A DNA stretch of 64,000 nt from Nonomuraea montanisoli (GTDB taxonomy: Bacteria > Actinomycetota > Actinomycetes > Streptosporangiales > Streptosporangiaceae). The notes beneath the pieces were generated by a model. The model saw nothing but the letters and a program-made list of their open reading frames with translations. It was not told the DNA's origin and made no database searches. The first letter of the stretch is position 1. Each line of letters starts with the position of its first letter. The stretch spans positions 248,001-312,000 of the forward strand of contig NZ_JABWGN010000002.1 in the NCBI RefSeq assembly GCF_013363975.1, given 5' to 3'. A program made the position numbers and the translations under genes. Below, piece by piece: positions 45,379 to 52,692 of this stretch.

Positions 45379-45943
45379 CTAGAACCGCTCCGAAGACGCC
45401 AGCAGCGTGAGATGCCGCCGGATGCCCTGCGGCAACGCCTCGCCGCTGATCAGATCGACGTCTTCCGACAGCTCCATAGGCAGTCACAGCGACACAAACT
45501 CACTCGGCTCGCCTCGCGCACGACCAGTGGTCGGTGGAGGAACGCCTTGTTCTTGGGCACCGCATTCAACAGCAGCGCCGCCACTCGGTTGGGCAGCGCG
45601 ATCGCGCCCGCCTCGGCCAATTCGCCTGGGGCCGGTCTCCGGGTGGTCAGGTATGCCTGCCCGGGGCGGTTGGACTCCACCGGCGCCATCGCCGGACGGC
45701 CTCGCACGAAGCGGCCTTGCCCTGCCGAGACTTGATCCAGCCCTGCTCGCGCAGCACCCGCAGCGCCGCCACCCGTGGGCCGGGAGACGCCGAACTCTTG
45801 AATGAGCCGGTGCTCACTGGGGAGCATGGAGTCGGGGCGTCCAACACCCGACAGGTTGTTGCACCGAGCCAAGGAGTGGTCCGGCCGAGGCGACGCGTCC
45901 TCACGGGTTTGCCGCCTTGCCAAGCTGTTCTCATGAGGATCAA
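45379..45943 (-). pseudogene. GntR-family regulator pseudogene
   Basis: The pieces of a GntR/UTRA protein are spread over three frames: MLPSEHRLIQEFGVSR in one, ALRVLREQGWIKSRQGKA in a second, VRGRPAMAPVESNRPGQAYL back in the first, and ELSEDVDLISGEALPQGIRR in a third before a TAG at 45379. At least three frameshifts, so it cannot be functional. Confidence 0.8.
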
Positions 45944-45988
45944 ACGGCGGCGCGCCGAGCCGTCGCGCCGACCACCGACCCGCCGCCG

Positions 45989-46309
45989 CTAGCAGTCGGC
46001 GATCCGATCCAACGCCGCTGCCAGCTCATCTGCCGACGAGACTTGAGCTCCTTTCTGATCGAGTGACAGGTCGTCCCGGTTGACCTGGGTCACGTCCAGA
46101 ATGCCGCCACGAAAGATGGCGACATCGATCTCCAATGGGGGCTTCTCCAATCGGAGGATGTGGACGGGGTCCATGCCGAGTGCCTCAAACGGCCCTTCTG
46201 TCGTCAGGACTATTCCTGCCGCTTCCAGCACTCCAACACGATCACGCTGCCAGCGCTCCACGGCAGCAATGATTGGCGCGTTCTGGTCATGAGGATGAAG
46301 GTCGCCCAT
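45989..46309 (-). CDS. Hypothetical protein
   Basis: 106 residues from the ATG at 46309 (GDLHPHDQNAPIIAAVERWQ). Mixed alpha/beta, acidic C-terminus (SSADELAAALDRIADC). No recognised family; base composition is moderate and fits an element-associated gene. Confidence 0.55.
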   Translation of the reverse strand: MGDLHPHDQNAPIIAAVERWQRDRVGVLEAAGIVLTTEGPFEALGMDPVHILRLEKPPLEIDVAIFRGGILDVTQVNRDDLSLDQKGAQVSSADELAAALDRIADC

Positions 46310-46404
46310 GATCCGCCATCTTGACAGTGTTCGGTCCATCGATGACCCCGGCGGGGGCGTCGGCTCCGGAATGATCACGACAAGCGGTCAGGCCGTATAC
46401 GGGC

Positions 46405-46478
46405 CAGTCAGCGTACGAGCGCGCAGTCATGCGGCCGGCCTTGCTGCACGGCTCCGGCGGGGATGCTCCGGCTCCGGG
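46405..46478. repeat. 74-bp dispersed repeat, copy 2
   Basis: Same orientation as 41525-41598. The nested inverted repeat that follows copy 1 is not preserved here. Confidence 0.6.
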
Positions 46479-46621
46479 CAGATGCGAAGGGACCATGCCG
46501 TGCGCGAACGGGACCGCCCCGCGGCCGGCCCTCTTCCCCATGGGAGGACGATGGCAAACGGGCAGGTCAAGGCAGATGCCCAGGAGCGAACCGTAGTCAA
46601 GGATCCGGCCCGTAGGACAGG

Positions 46622-47098
46622 ATGCCCATCATGTCGATCACTGTGTCGGGTCGCTGGCTGCGGCTTCGTCTGGTGCTGCTCGTGATGGCACCGGTGCTCC
46701 TTGTCTACGCAATCTTCAAGGCGCCTGCTTGGATGCACGACTTTCGGTTGTCGCAACTCGTAGATCGAGCCGTACAGTACCCGCCGCCACCGGGAGGTTC
46801 GGCACCCAGCTTCTACGGACCGCAATCCAGGGTGAGCGGCGATTCGGGTGACTGCACCTTCCATGTGCGATTCGACGTGATCACGGACAGGCCTGTCGAG
46901 GAAGTGCTGAAGCATTACGAGAATGCCGCGATCGCTAAGGCTGACGAGGTTGATTCCGACTTCTCGATCGGCGCATGGGTGCAACAGGGATACACGCAAC
47001 CAACGCGTCAAGAAGCCGGGTACGAATACCAGACCGTGATTGTCGACCTGGACGCCCAGTACCTCGGGAGCAGCCTTTGGGACCCTCGCTGTTGGTGA
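46622..47098 (+). CDS. Hypothetical single-pass membrane or secreted protein
   Basis: 158 residues; N-terminal hydrophobic helix (LRLVLLVMAPVLLVYAIF) after a basic start, then a soluble domain with a YPPPPGGSAP linker. An ATG at 46631 is an alternative start. No family recognised. Confidence 0.6.
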   Translation: MPIMSITVSGRWLRLRLVLLVMAPVLLVYAIFKAPAWMHDFRLSQLVDRAVQYPPPPGGSAPSFYGPQSRVSGDSGDCTFHVRFDVITDRPVEEVLKHYENAAIAKADEVDSDFSIGAWVQQGYTQPTRQEAGYEYQTVIVDLDAQYLGSSLWDPRCW

Positions 47099-47144
47099 TA
47101 GCAAGCTCCGACCGAAGCCACTGCCCTTTTCGTGGCGGGTTGCG

Positions 47145-47594
47145 CTATTCGCCGATCTTCTTGGCGTAGAGCGTGATCAGGGTGGAAGTGCTCACCGTGC
47201 GACCCCCGGCGGGGGTCTGCTTGGTGATGACCCAGTTACGGTCGAACACCTGGAACCGGTTCTGTCCGGTGGCGTCCTTGTCGTTGAGCACGTAGAAGCC
47301 GGCCGCTTGGAGTGTGTCCTGGCCGGCTTGCAGGTTCATGCCGACGACGTCGGGCAGCTTCTTCTTCTCCTCGGCCGGAGCGGCTGGTGCGTCTGTCTTC
47401 TGCTTCGGGGGATCGGCGGGCTCCGGGCTCTCGGTGACGGTGGCCGGGGCCGTGGGTGCTGGGACTGTCGCGGTGACCGTCGCGGTGACCGTCGCGGCGG
47501 GGGTGGCCGGGGGAGTGCAGGCACCGCACGCTGCCAGGAAGGCTGTGGCGAGGATTGCTGCGCACGCGGGCCAGACGGTGTGGTGTGAACGCAT
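47145..47594 (-). CDS. PASTA-domain lipoprotein
   Basis: 149 residues. Lipobox LAAC puts the modified Cys at residue 23; a Thr/Val/Pro-rich linker (TATVTATVPAPTAPATVTES) leads to one PASTA domain (LPDVVGMNLQAGQDTLQAAG, ITKQTPAGGRTVSTSTLITL). PASTA domains bind peptidoglycan fragments or lipid II, so a cell-wall-associated role is likely. Confidence 0.85.
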   Translation of the reverse strand: MRSHHTVWPACAAILATAFLAACGACTPPATPAATVTATVTATVPAPTAPATVTESPEPADPPKQKTDAPAAPAEEKKKLPDVVGMNLQAGQDTLQAAGFYVLNDKDATGQNRFQVFDRNWVITKQTPAGGRTVSTSTLITLYAKKIGE

Positions 47595-48164
47595 GGTGGG
47601 GTCCTCGGGTTCGGGAGATGGACGCACATGCTGAGACGACGGCATGTCACCAGTGGTTGTCGTAGAGTCGCGCTCGGTTGGCGCTCCAGGGGATGTGAGA
47701 TGCCTGCTGTGACCATGCGCGACACCCGGGAGATCCGCCATGGCCGACGACGTACCGTCCCCCTGAGCGGATCGAGCTCGAAGCGGGCTTCCTCGCCAAG
47801 GAGGCTCCGGCCGCCGTCGCTCACCGTGGCGGAGTGGAAGGCGGCGTTCCCAAGGCGCGAGCTTTTCACCCTCCCGATCCCTGCGGGACCATCGCGGGCG
47901 ACGAACGCGCGGAACGGGCTCCACACCGCGGCAAAGACCTCGGCCTGCTCGGGCGTGTGGCGGGCGGGATCAGCCCCGGATGCTCGGGCAGTTTCGACCC
48001 ACACGGCGCCGTGGCGAGCGAGGCTCGTCAACTCGCAATCGTCAGCGGAGTGGGAGTCAGGAAAGCCCGCTGCACGTGAGGTGACCTGCGGTGATCGTCC
48101 CCGACGAGGCGAGACGCCCGGAAATTGCACTGAAATCGGCTGAATCGTGGGTTACGCTGACCGT
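47595..48164. other. 570-bp interval with no confident gene
   Basis: Long open frames exist on both strands but none has a convincing start or family. A minus-strand reading (DDCELTSLARHGAVWVETAR, TPEQAEVFAAVWSPFRAF) is the most protein-like and vaguely recalls DUF397 proteins; it may be a decayed gene. Confidence 0.35.
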
Positions 48165-48239
48165 GGCTCAGGTGCGAAAGCTCCGGTTCCTTCATCTTCC
48201 CAATGAAACCGGCCCGGTGCTGTCTCTGTTCTCTGAGCC
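48165..48239 (+). ncRNA. Degenerate Y-RNA-like copy 0
   Basis: GGCTCAG (48165-48171) pairs with CTGAGCC (48233-48239) and encloses a hairpin CCGGTT/AACCGG (48183-48212). Its start GGTGCGAAAGCTCCGGTTCC aligns with the openings of the two copies downstream, but there is no T arm or D arm. Probably a decayed or divergent member of the array. Confidence 0.4.
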
Positions 48240-48254
48240 CTCACAACTGGATAT

Positions 48255-48395
48255 GCACCTTCCCGGTGCGAAGGCAACGGTTACTTCCTCTCAACAAGGA
48301 GCGACGCGGGTTCGAATCCCGCCGCCCATCTCGGTGGGTGTCGTCCAGTGGCCCAGGATGCAACGTCTCCGTCGCCGACCTTGATCTCGGGAGGG
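48255..48395 (+). ncRNA. Y-RNA-like (YrlA-type) tRNA mimic, copy A
   Basis: Order along the RNA: small hairpin GCACC-TTCCC-GGTGC (48255-48269); GGTTACTTCC box (48279-48288); T arm GCGGG-TTCGAAT-CCCGC (48306-48322); acceptor-like stem CGCCCA / TGGGTG closed by the 6-nt loop TCTCGG (48323-48340); D arm CGTCC-AGTGGCCCA-GGATG (48342-48360) with the GG pair that docks on a T loop. Flanking GGC-AA-CGG and CCG-TC-GCC can close the base. The order T arm, acceptor, D arm is a circularly permuted tRNA, as in bacterial YrlA RNAs. Boundaries are approximate. Confidence 0.7.
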
Positions 48396-48424
48396 ATACA
48401 ACTTCAGAGCACGTCCGGTGCGCA

Positions 48425-48534
48425 GATGAGGGTTACTTCCTTTGGGAGGGTGGAGTCGCAGGTTCGAGTCCTGCCGCCCCGGCCTGTCCGGGGTGTAGCT
48501 CAGATGGCAGAGCACACGAACAGTCACCTTCATC
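48425..48534 (+). ncRNA. Y-RNA-like (YrlA-type) tRNA mimic, copy B
   Basis: Basal stem GATGAGGGT (48425-48433) / ACCTTCATC (48526-48534), nine pairs with one G-U; GGTTACTTCC box; T arm GCAGG-TTCGAGT-CCTGC (48458-48474); acceptor-like stem CGCCCCGG / CCGGGGTG of eight pairs closed by CCTGT (48475-48495); TA spacer like U8-A9; D arm GCTC-AGATGGCA-GAGC (48498-48513). About 110 nt, the normal size of a Y RNA. It lies 75 bp before the Ro60-type gene on the same strand. The basal stem is where a Ro protein would bind. Confidence 0.8.
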
Positions 48535-48564
48535 GACTTTGTTCTCGGGCGCGAACTCTTGAAC

Positions 48565-48601
48565 GAGGCCCCCTCTCGACCAACCACGAGCAGGGGGTCT
48601 C
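48565..48601 (+). promoter_or_regulatory. Hairpin immediately before the Ro60-type start codon
   Basis: GAG-CCCCCT-TCG pairs with CGA-AGGGGG-CTC (single-base bulges), ending eight bases before the ATG and covering the GCAGGGGG stretch that would serve as ribosome-binding site. It may end the Y RNA transcript or control translation. Confidence 0.5.
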
Positions 48602-48609
48602 GTCGCGTC

Positions 48610-50190
48610 ATGGCGAAGTTCAACGGCACGAGCACAAGGGTGGCCGTTTCCAGCCCGGTCAAGTCGGAGGAGACGCCGTCCGGCCGCACCCACGAGGGCG
48701 CTCCCGGGTACGCGCGCGACGCCAGGAGCGAGCTGTTCCTGCTCGCCATCACCAACATGGTGGGCGAGAACACCTTCTACGAGAAGGCCGGCGATCGGGA
48801 CAACAGGTTCCGCGCGCTGGTCCACCAGATCGCGATCGAGGACGGCGAGTGGCTGGCCCGCTTCCTTCCGTGGCTGCGGTCCGGGGCGAACATGCGGTCG
48901 GCTCCCGTCGTCGCCGCGTTGGAGGCGGTCAAGGCGCGGCTCGGCGCCGGCCTGCACGGGCTGAACCGGCAGCTCGTGAACTCGGTGCTTCAGCGGGCGG
49001 ACGAGCCGGGCGAGGCGCTCGCCTACTGGACGTCCACCTACGGCCGGGCCATCCCCAAGCCGGTCAAGCGGGGCGTCGCCGACGCGGTGCAGCGGCTGTA
49101 CTCGGAGCGGAGCCTGCTCAAGTACGACACCGACAGCAAGGGCTACCGGTTCGGCGACGTGATCGACGTCGTCCACCCCAGCCCCGATCCGGGCAAGCCG
49201 TGGCAGGGCGACCTGTTCGCTCACGCGCTCGACCGGCGCCACAACCGCGACAACGCCATCCCGGAGTCGCTCCGCGTGCTTCAGCGGCGTGCGCACCTCA
49301 TGTCCATCCCGGTTGCGGAGCGTCGCGCGATCGTGGAGAACGGGGTGAGGGATGCCGTTGCCGTCACGCTCGCGGACGCGGGCATGACGTGGGAGGCGCT
49401 CGCGGGCTGGCTGCAGGGCGCGATGGACAAGCAGGCATGGGAGTCCGTCATCCCGACGATGGGGCTGATGGCCCTCACCCGGAACCTGCGGAACTTCGAC
49501 CAGGCCGGCGTCTCCGACGAACTGGCCGCGGTCGTCGCGGCGAAGCTGGCCAGTGCGGAGGAGGTGCGCCGGTCCAAGCAGTTCCCGTTCCGGTTCCTCG
49601 CCGCGTACAAGCACGCCCCGTCGCTGCGGTGGGCCTACCCGCTGGAGCAAGCTCTCGGCCACTCGCTGGCCAACGTGCCCGCGCTGAAGGGGCGCACGCT
49701 GATCCTGGTCGACCGCAGCGGCAGCATGTTCGGCGGCGTCTCCGGAAAGTCGGGGCTCAACCGCGCGGACTCCGCGGCGGTGTTCGGGGTGGCGCTGGCG
49801 ATGCGTGCGGAGTCGGCGGACCTGGTCGAGTTCGGCACCAGGTCGAGCTCCGTGGCGTTCGGGGCGGGGGAGTCGGTGCTGAAGGTCGTGGACCGGTTCG
49901 GCGACCTGGGCGGCACCAACACCGCTGAGGCCGTGCGCGCCCACTACCGCGGCCACGACCGCCTGGTGATCGTCACCGACGAGCAGGCGTGGGGCGGCCA
50001 TCACGGCGCCGACCCGACCGCGCAGGTCCCGGCCGACGTTCCCGTCTACACGTGGAACCTTGCCGGATACCAGTACGGCCAGGGCCCGTCCGGTGGGTGG
50101 AACCGCCACACCTTCGGCGGACTCTCCGACGCCGCGTTCCGTCTGATCCCTCTGCTCGAGGCCGGCAAGAACGCCGACTGGCCGTTCTGA
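48610..50190 (+). CDS. Ro60-like protein (TROVE domain + vWA domain)
   Basis: 526 residues, the normal length of Ro60/Rsr. The first ~350 residues form the TROVE HEAT-repeat ring (ARSELFLLAITNMVGENTFY, AIEDGEWLARFLPWLRSGAN, HNRDNAIPESLRVLQRRAHL). The C-terminal vWA domain has an intact MIDAS: Asp368-x-Ser370-x-Ser372 in LVDRSGSMFGG, Thr in GGTNTAEAV and Asp in IVTDEQAWGG. Ro proteins bind Y RNAs on the outside of the ring and misfolded RNA ends in the pore; in Deinococcus Rsr works with PNPase in rRNA processing and RNA decay. The Y-RNA-like array directly upstream makes a Ro-Y RNP nearly certain. Start ATG fixed by the conserved FNGTSTRVAVSSPV opening. Confidence 0.93.
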   Translation: MAKFNGTSTRVAVSSPVKSEETPSGRTHEGAPGYARDARSELFLLAITNMVGENTFYEKAGDRDNRFRALVHQIAIEDGEWLARFLPWLRSGANMRSAPVVAALEAVKARLGAGLHGLNRQLVNSVLQRADEPGEALAYWTSTYGRAIPKPVKRGVADAVQRLYSERSLLKYDTDSKGYRFGDVIDVVHPSPDPGKPWQGDLFAHALDRRHNRDNAIPESLRVLQRRAHLMSIPVAERRAIVENGVRDAVAVTLADAGMTWEALAGWLQGAMDKQAWESVIPTMGLMALTRNLRNFDQAGVSDELAAVVAAKLASAEEVRRSKQFPFRFLAAYKHAPSLRWAYPLEQALGHSLANVPALKGRTLILVDRSGSMFGGVSGKSGLNRADSAAVFGVALAMRAESADLVEFGTRSSSVAFGAGESVLKVVDRFGDLGGTNTAEAVRAHYRGHDRLVIVTDEQAWGGHHGADPTAQVPADVPVYTWNLAGYQYGQGPSGGWNRHTFGGLSDAAFRLIPLLEAGKNADWPF

Positions 50191-50202
50191 CCCTGACGTA
50201 GC

Positions 50203-50242
50203 CGCGGCCGCCCCGCCTTCCCTGTGGGAGGCGGGGCCGCCT
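50203..50242 (+). terminator. Strong hairpin after the Ro60-type gene
   Basis: CCCCGCC-TT-CCC and GGG-A-GGCGGGG, extended by flanking GCGG/CCGC, 15 bp after the stop. Confidence 0.65.
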
Positions 50243-50410
50243 TCTCTGTGAGATCGCTCCACGTCTGCTCTCCGGAGGGGCTGCTCAGGAGTGGGAGACG
50301 CGATCTCCCGCTGGATGCAGGAGGGCTGGGGGCGCGGAGGCAAGGTCTTTCGCCGAGTGGGATGGCGGCGACGGGATGATCGAGCAAACGCGGGGTTTAC
50401 GCTTTCGCGT

Positions 50411-50719
50411 ATGAGCCTTCCTGATCCACCTCCCGAGGTGGCGCGAGTCCAGGACATCGCAGGCTTCGCCGCGTTTCTTGAGTTCATGGCCCGTGACTTC
50501 GCTGCAGATCAGGCTGAATGCGAGTGCGAACGGAACACGGGGAACCAGTACTACGAGGGCCGTTGGACTCACATGTACGTGGGCGACTTCCTGGGGACAT
50601 GGGCGGCGTGGCTACGAGACGCATGCATGCGACAAGGAGCTCCGTTCAAAGATGCCGTTGAGCCGTTGACGTGGCAGAGTCTCGCCCTCCAGATTCACGC
50701 CGGCCGCGTGTACGAGTGA
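50411..50719 (+). CDS. DUF7660-like small protein
   Basis: 102 residues from the ATG at 50411 (SLPDPPPEVARVQDIAGFAA). FLEFMARDFAADQAE and YYEGRWTHMYVGDFLGTWAAW resemble the DUF7660 family, some members of which accompany toxin-immunity loci. Assignment from memory only. Confidence 0.6.
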   Translation: MSLPDPPPEVARVQDIAGFAAFLEFMARDFAADQAECECERNTGNQYYEGRWTHMYVGDFLGTWAAWLRDACMRQGAPFKDAVEPLTWQSLALQIHAGRVYE

Positions 50720-50811
50720 TGTGTCGGCCGAACTGAGTGGCGCCGCCGAAGAAAAGTCCGGGCGATATGCGACAGGGCGGGATCGGCTACTCCATCGCGG
50801 GTGTGAACGGT

Positions 50812-50920
50812 TGCTCGGGGCGACAGCCGGGGCCGGGCGAAGCCCGCCTTCCCTGGAGGGTCATGGTGTGCGGGCGGACGTCAGACGGCCCACCCGGGGG
50901 GTGGGCAACGGGTGGGTGTC
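50812..50920 (-). repeat. Inverted third copy of the element-leader repeat
   Basis: The reverse complement of this segment matches the leader part of the repeats at 42836 and 44391 (ACACCCACCCGTTGCCCACC, then GGGTGGGCCGTCTGACG, CCGCCCGCACACCATG). No att core or integrase tail accompanies it. Confidence 0.75.
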
Positions 50921-50966
50921 CAAGGGAGAATCTTTGAGCTCCGAATCGGATGATCGGGGCTGCGGG

Positions 50967-51719
50967 TCACCGAGGCCGGTTGCCCTTTCTTCGACGGTTG
51001 CTCGGCACGCCACGGCCGCTCGTCGCGGCCCGGCGGCCGGAACCGTTCTGGGCGGGCTTCGGCGGCTTCCGCTGTCCTGTTTTCTCCGCAGCCGATGCAG
51101 GAGGAGGGGTACGGCCCCGCGAGCTGTTCACTGTCCGGCCGCGGACGATGCCGATGAAGTCCTCCACCAGGTCGGTGGTCGCGTCCGTGGGCCAGGCCAG
51201 CGCGACCTGAGACTGCGGCGCGTCCGTCATCGGCCGGTACGTGAGGTCCTTGCGGTGGTGGAGGCGGGCGAGCGACTGCGGGACCAGGAGGAGCCCCGCG
51301 CCGGACGCCACCAGCTGGACCGCGTCCGCCGTCGTGGCCGGGCGCGTGAACGCGGGAGTTCCGGGCCGGTCCGTCCACTCGATGGTGTCGTCCAGCGGAT
51401 GGAACACCTCGTCGTCGGCCAGGTCGTCGACGGTCACCTCGTCGGCGGCGGCCACCGCGTGGTCCTTCGGCACCACGACCACCGTGGTCTCCACGTAGAG
51501 GGGGATCACGCTCAGCCCGTCCCGGTCGACCGGGAGCCTGACGAATCCGGCGTCGGCGCCGCCGTCGCGGAGGAGCCCCACCACGTCGGCGGCGGGGACC
51601 GCGACCAGGGTGAGCGGCACGTCGGGCATCCTCTCGGTCCAGACGTTCACCCACTTCGCGGGTGTCACGCCGGGCACGTACGCCAGCCGGAACGTCCTGC
51701 CGCTCTCCCCATCAGTCAC
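50967..51719 (-). CDS. LysR-type substrate-binding domain protein without HTH
   Basis: 250 residues starting from GTG (TDGESGRTFRLAYVPGVTPA). It is a LysR ligand domain (PLYVETTVVVVPKDHAVAAA, DDEVFHPLDDTIEW, VASGAGLLLVPQSLARL) with no N-terminal DNA-binding domain; instead the C-terminus is a basic tail ([19 protein letters not shown]). Divergent from DUF5997 with 54 bp between, an arrangement that recurs in actinomycetes. Confidence 0.85.
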   Translation of the reverse strand: MTDGESGRTFRLAYVPGVTPAKWVNVWTERMPDVPLTLVAVPAADVVGLLRDGGADAGFVRLPVDRDGLSVIPLYVETTVVVVPKDHAVAAADEVTVDDLADDEVFHPLDDTIEWTDRPGTPAFTRPATTADAVQLVASGAGLLLVPQSLARLHHRKDLTYRPMTDAPQSQVALAWPTDATTDLVEDFIGIVRGRTVNSSRGRTPPPASAAEKTGQRKPPKPAQNGSGRRAATSGRGVPSNRRRKGNRPR

Positions 51720-51773
51720 GTCCTCAGGGTACCGATGTCCGGGGAACGCGTTCGGACTGACTACCCTTGGCAC

Positions 51774-52145
51774 ATGACCTCGTCCAAGCGGAAGACCATC
51801 CAGACGATGAAGCCCGAGACCGCGGCCAAGAAACTGGGTGTCCTCCTCTCGGCCACACCGGCCGAGTTCCAGGAAGGTGTGGTCTCCCGGGACGAGCTGA
51901 ACGAGTTGCAGGCGAAGCCACCCGCCTGGCTCGTTGACCTGCGCCGTAACGGCCCGCACCCCAAGCAGGTCGTCGCCGCGAAGCTCAAGGTCTCCATCTC
52001 CGGCCTGGCCAGAGGTGGGATCACCGAGCCGCTCACCACCGATGAGATCGAGACGCTGAAGGCGGAGAACCCTGAGTGGCTGGAGCGCGAGCAGTCCATC
52101 CAGGCCGAGACCCGCAAGGAAGCACTCCGCCTCAAGGAACGCTGA
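51774..52145 (+). CDS. DUF5997 family protein
   Basis: 123 residues: MKPETAAKKLGVLLSATPAE, LRRNGPHPKQVVAAKLKVSI and GGITEPLTTDEIETLKAE are the family signature. The middle looks like a HTH (KQVVAAKLKVSISGLARGGI). It may supply DNA binding to the LysR-like protein across the shared promoter region, but this is speculation. Confidence 0.88.
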   Translation: MTSSKRKTIQTMKPETAAKKLGVLLSATPAEFQEGVVSRDELNELQAKPPAWLVDLRRNGPHPKQVVAAKLKVSISGLARGGITEPLTTDEIETLKAENPEWLEREQSIQAETRKEALRLKER

Positions 52146-52270
52146 ACGGCTGAGATTCGGCGCGTCTCCGAATCTGGACGAGCCCGTCGAACCGGCCGTC
52201 GAGAAGACTCGCACGCGCCGTCCCTTCGGTGCCGTCGTCACTGGTCGGTGCCGTCACTGGTCAGCGGCGT

Positions 52271-52639
52271 CTACCAGAGGTCCTCGAGTTCCCCGATCCT
52301 GCGGCGGAGCGCACGTGCGTCCTTCCTCGAAAGGACATGCGCGACGGCGTGCAGGATCTCGCGCAGTTCGGCGGGATCCGGGCAGCAGATCATCACCCCA
52401 CAGGAGACGGCGGGATCGAAGAGGCGATGCCTCGGGTCGCGCACGAACAGCGACCAGGCGCGTAACGCCACTGCCGCAGCACCCGGCCAATAGCGCTCGC
52501 GTTCGAGGCGAGCGACCGCGGAGCGGCCTCGTGGTGACAGGCCAGGGATGCCCTCGGCTGGGGTGCCGGTCGTCCGCGGCCGGTACGGGGCGTCGGCGCG
52601 GATGCGGGCCGGGCCATGCCAGCAGGTCAAGAACGACAC
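52271..52639 (-). CDS. Conserved hypothetical protein
   Basis: 122 residues from GTG at 52639 after GGGTGG; SPRGRSAVARLERERYWPGA, FVRDPRHRLFDPAVSCGVMI and AHVLSRKDARALRRRIGELE look like a real soluble helical protein. Divergent from the NUDIX gene. Family not recognised. Confidence 0.55.
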   Translation of the reverse strand: MSFLTCWHGPARIRADAPYRPRTTGTPAEGIPGLSPRGRSAVARLERERYWPGAAAVALRAWSLFVRDPRHRLFDPAVSCGVMICCPDPAELREILHAVAHVLSRKDARALRRRIGELEDLW

Positions 52640-52692
52640 CTGCCACCCGCGGCCCCGGATGGGAATCCGACAAGCGTGGGCAGTTAAGGAGC

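Noticed and set aside
47336..48130. 264-codon minus-strand ORF
   Set aside because: It runs into the PASTA gene in another frame and has no convincing start; only a short middle part is protein-like.
48489..48516. tRNA-like 5' half before the Ro60 gene considered as a tRNA gene
   Set aside because: No anticodon arm or 3' half follows; the T arm lies upstream, so it is a permuted mimic and not a tRNA.
48291..48773. 160-codon minus-strand ORF across the Y RNA array
   Set aside because: Its peptide (RQDSNLR, GGGIRTRV) is the usual artefact of translating tRNA T-arm sequence backwards.
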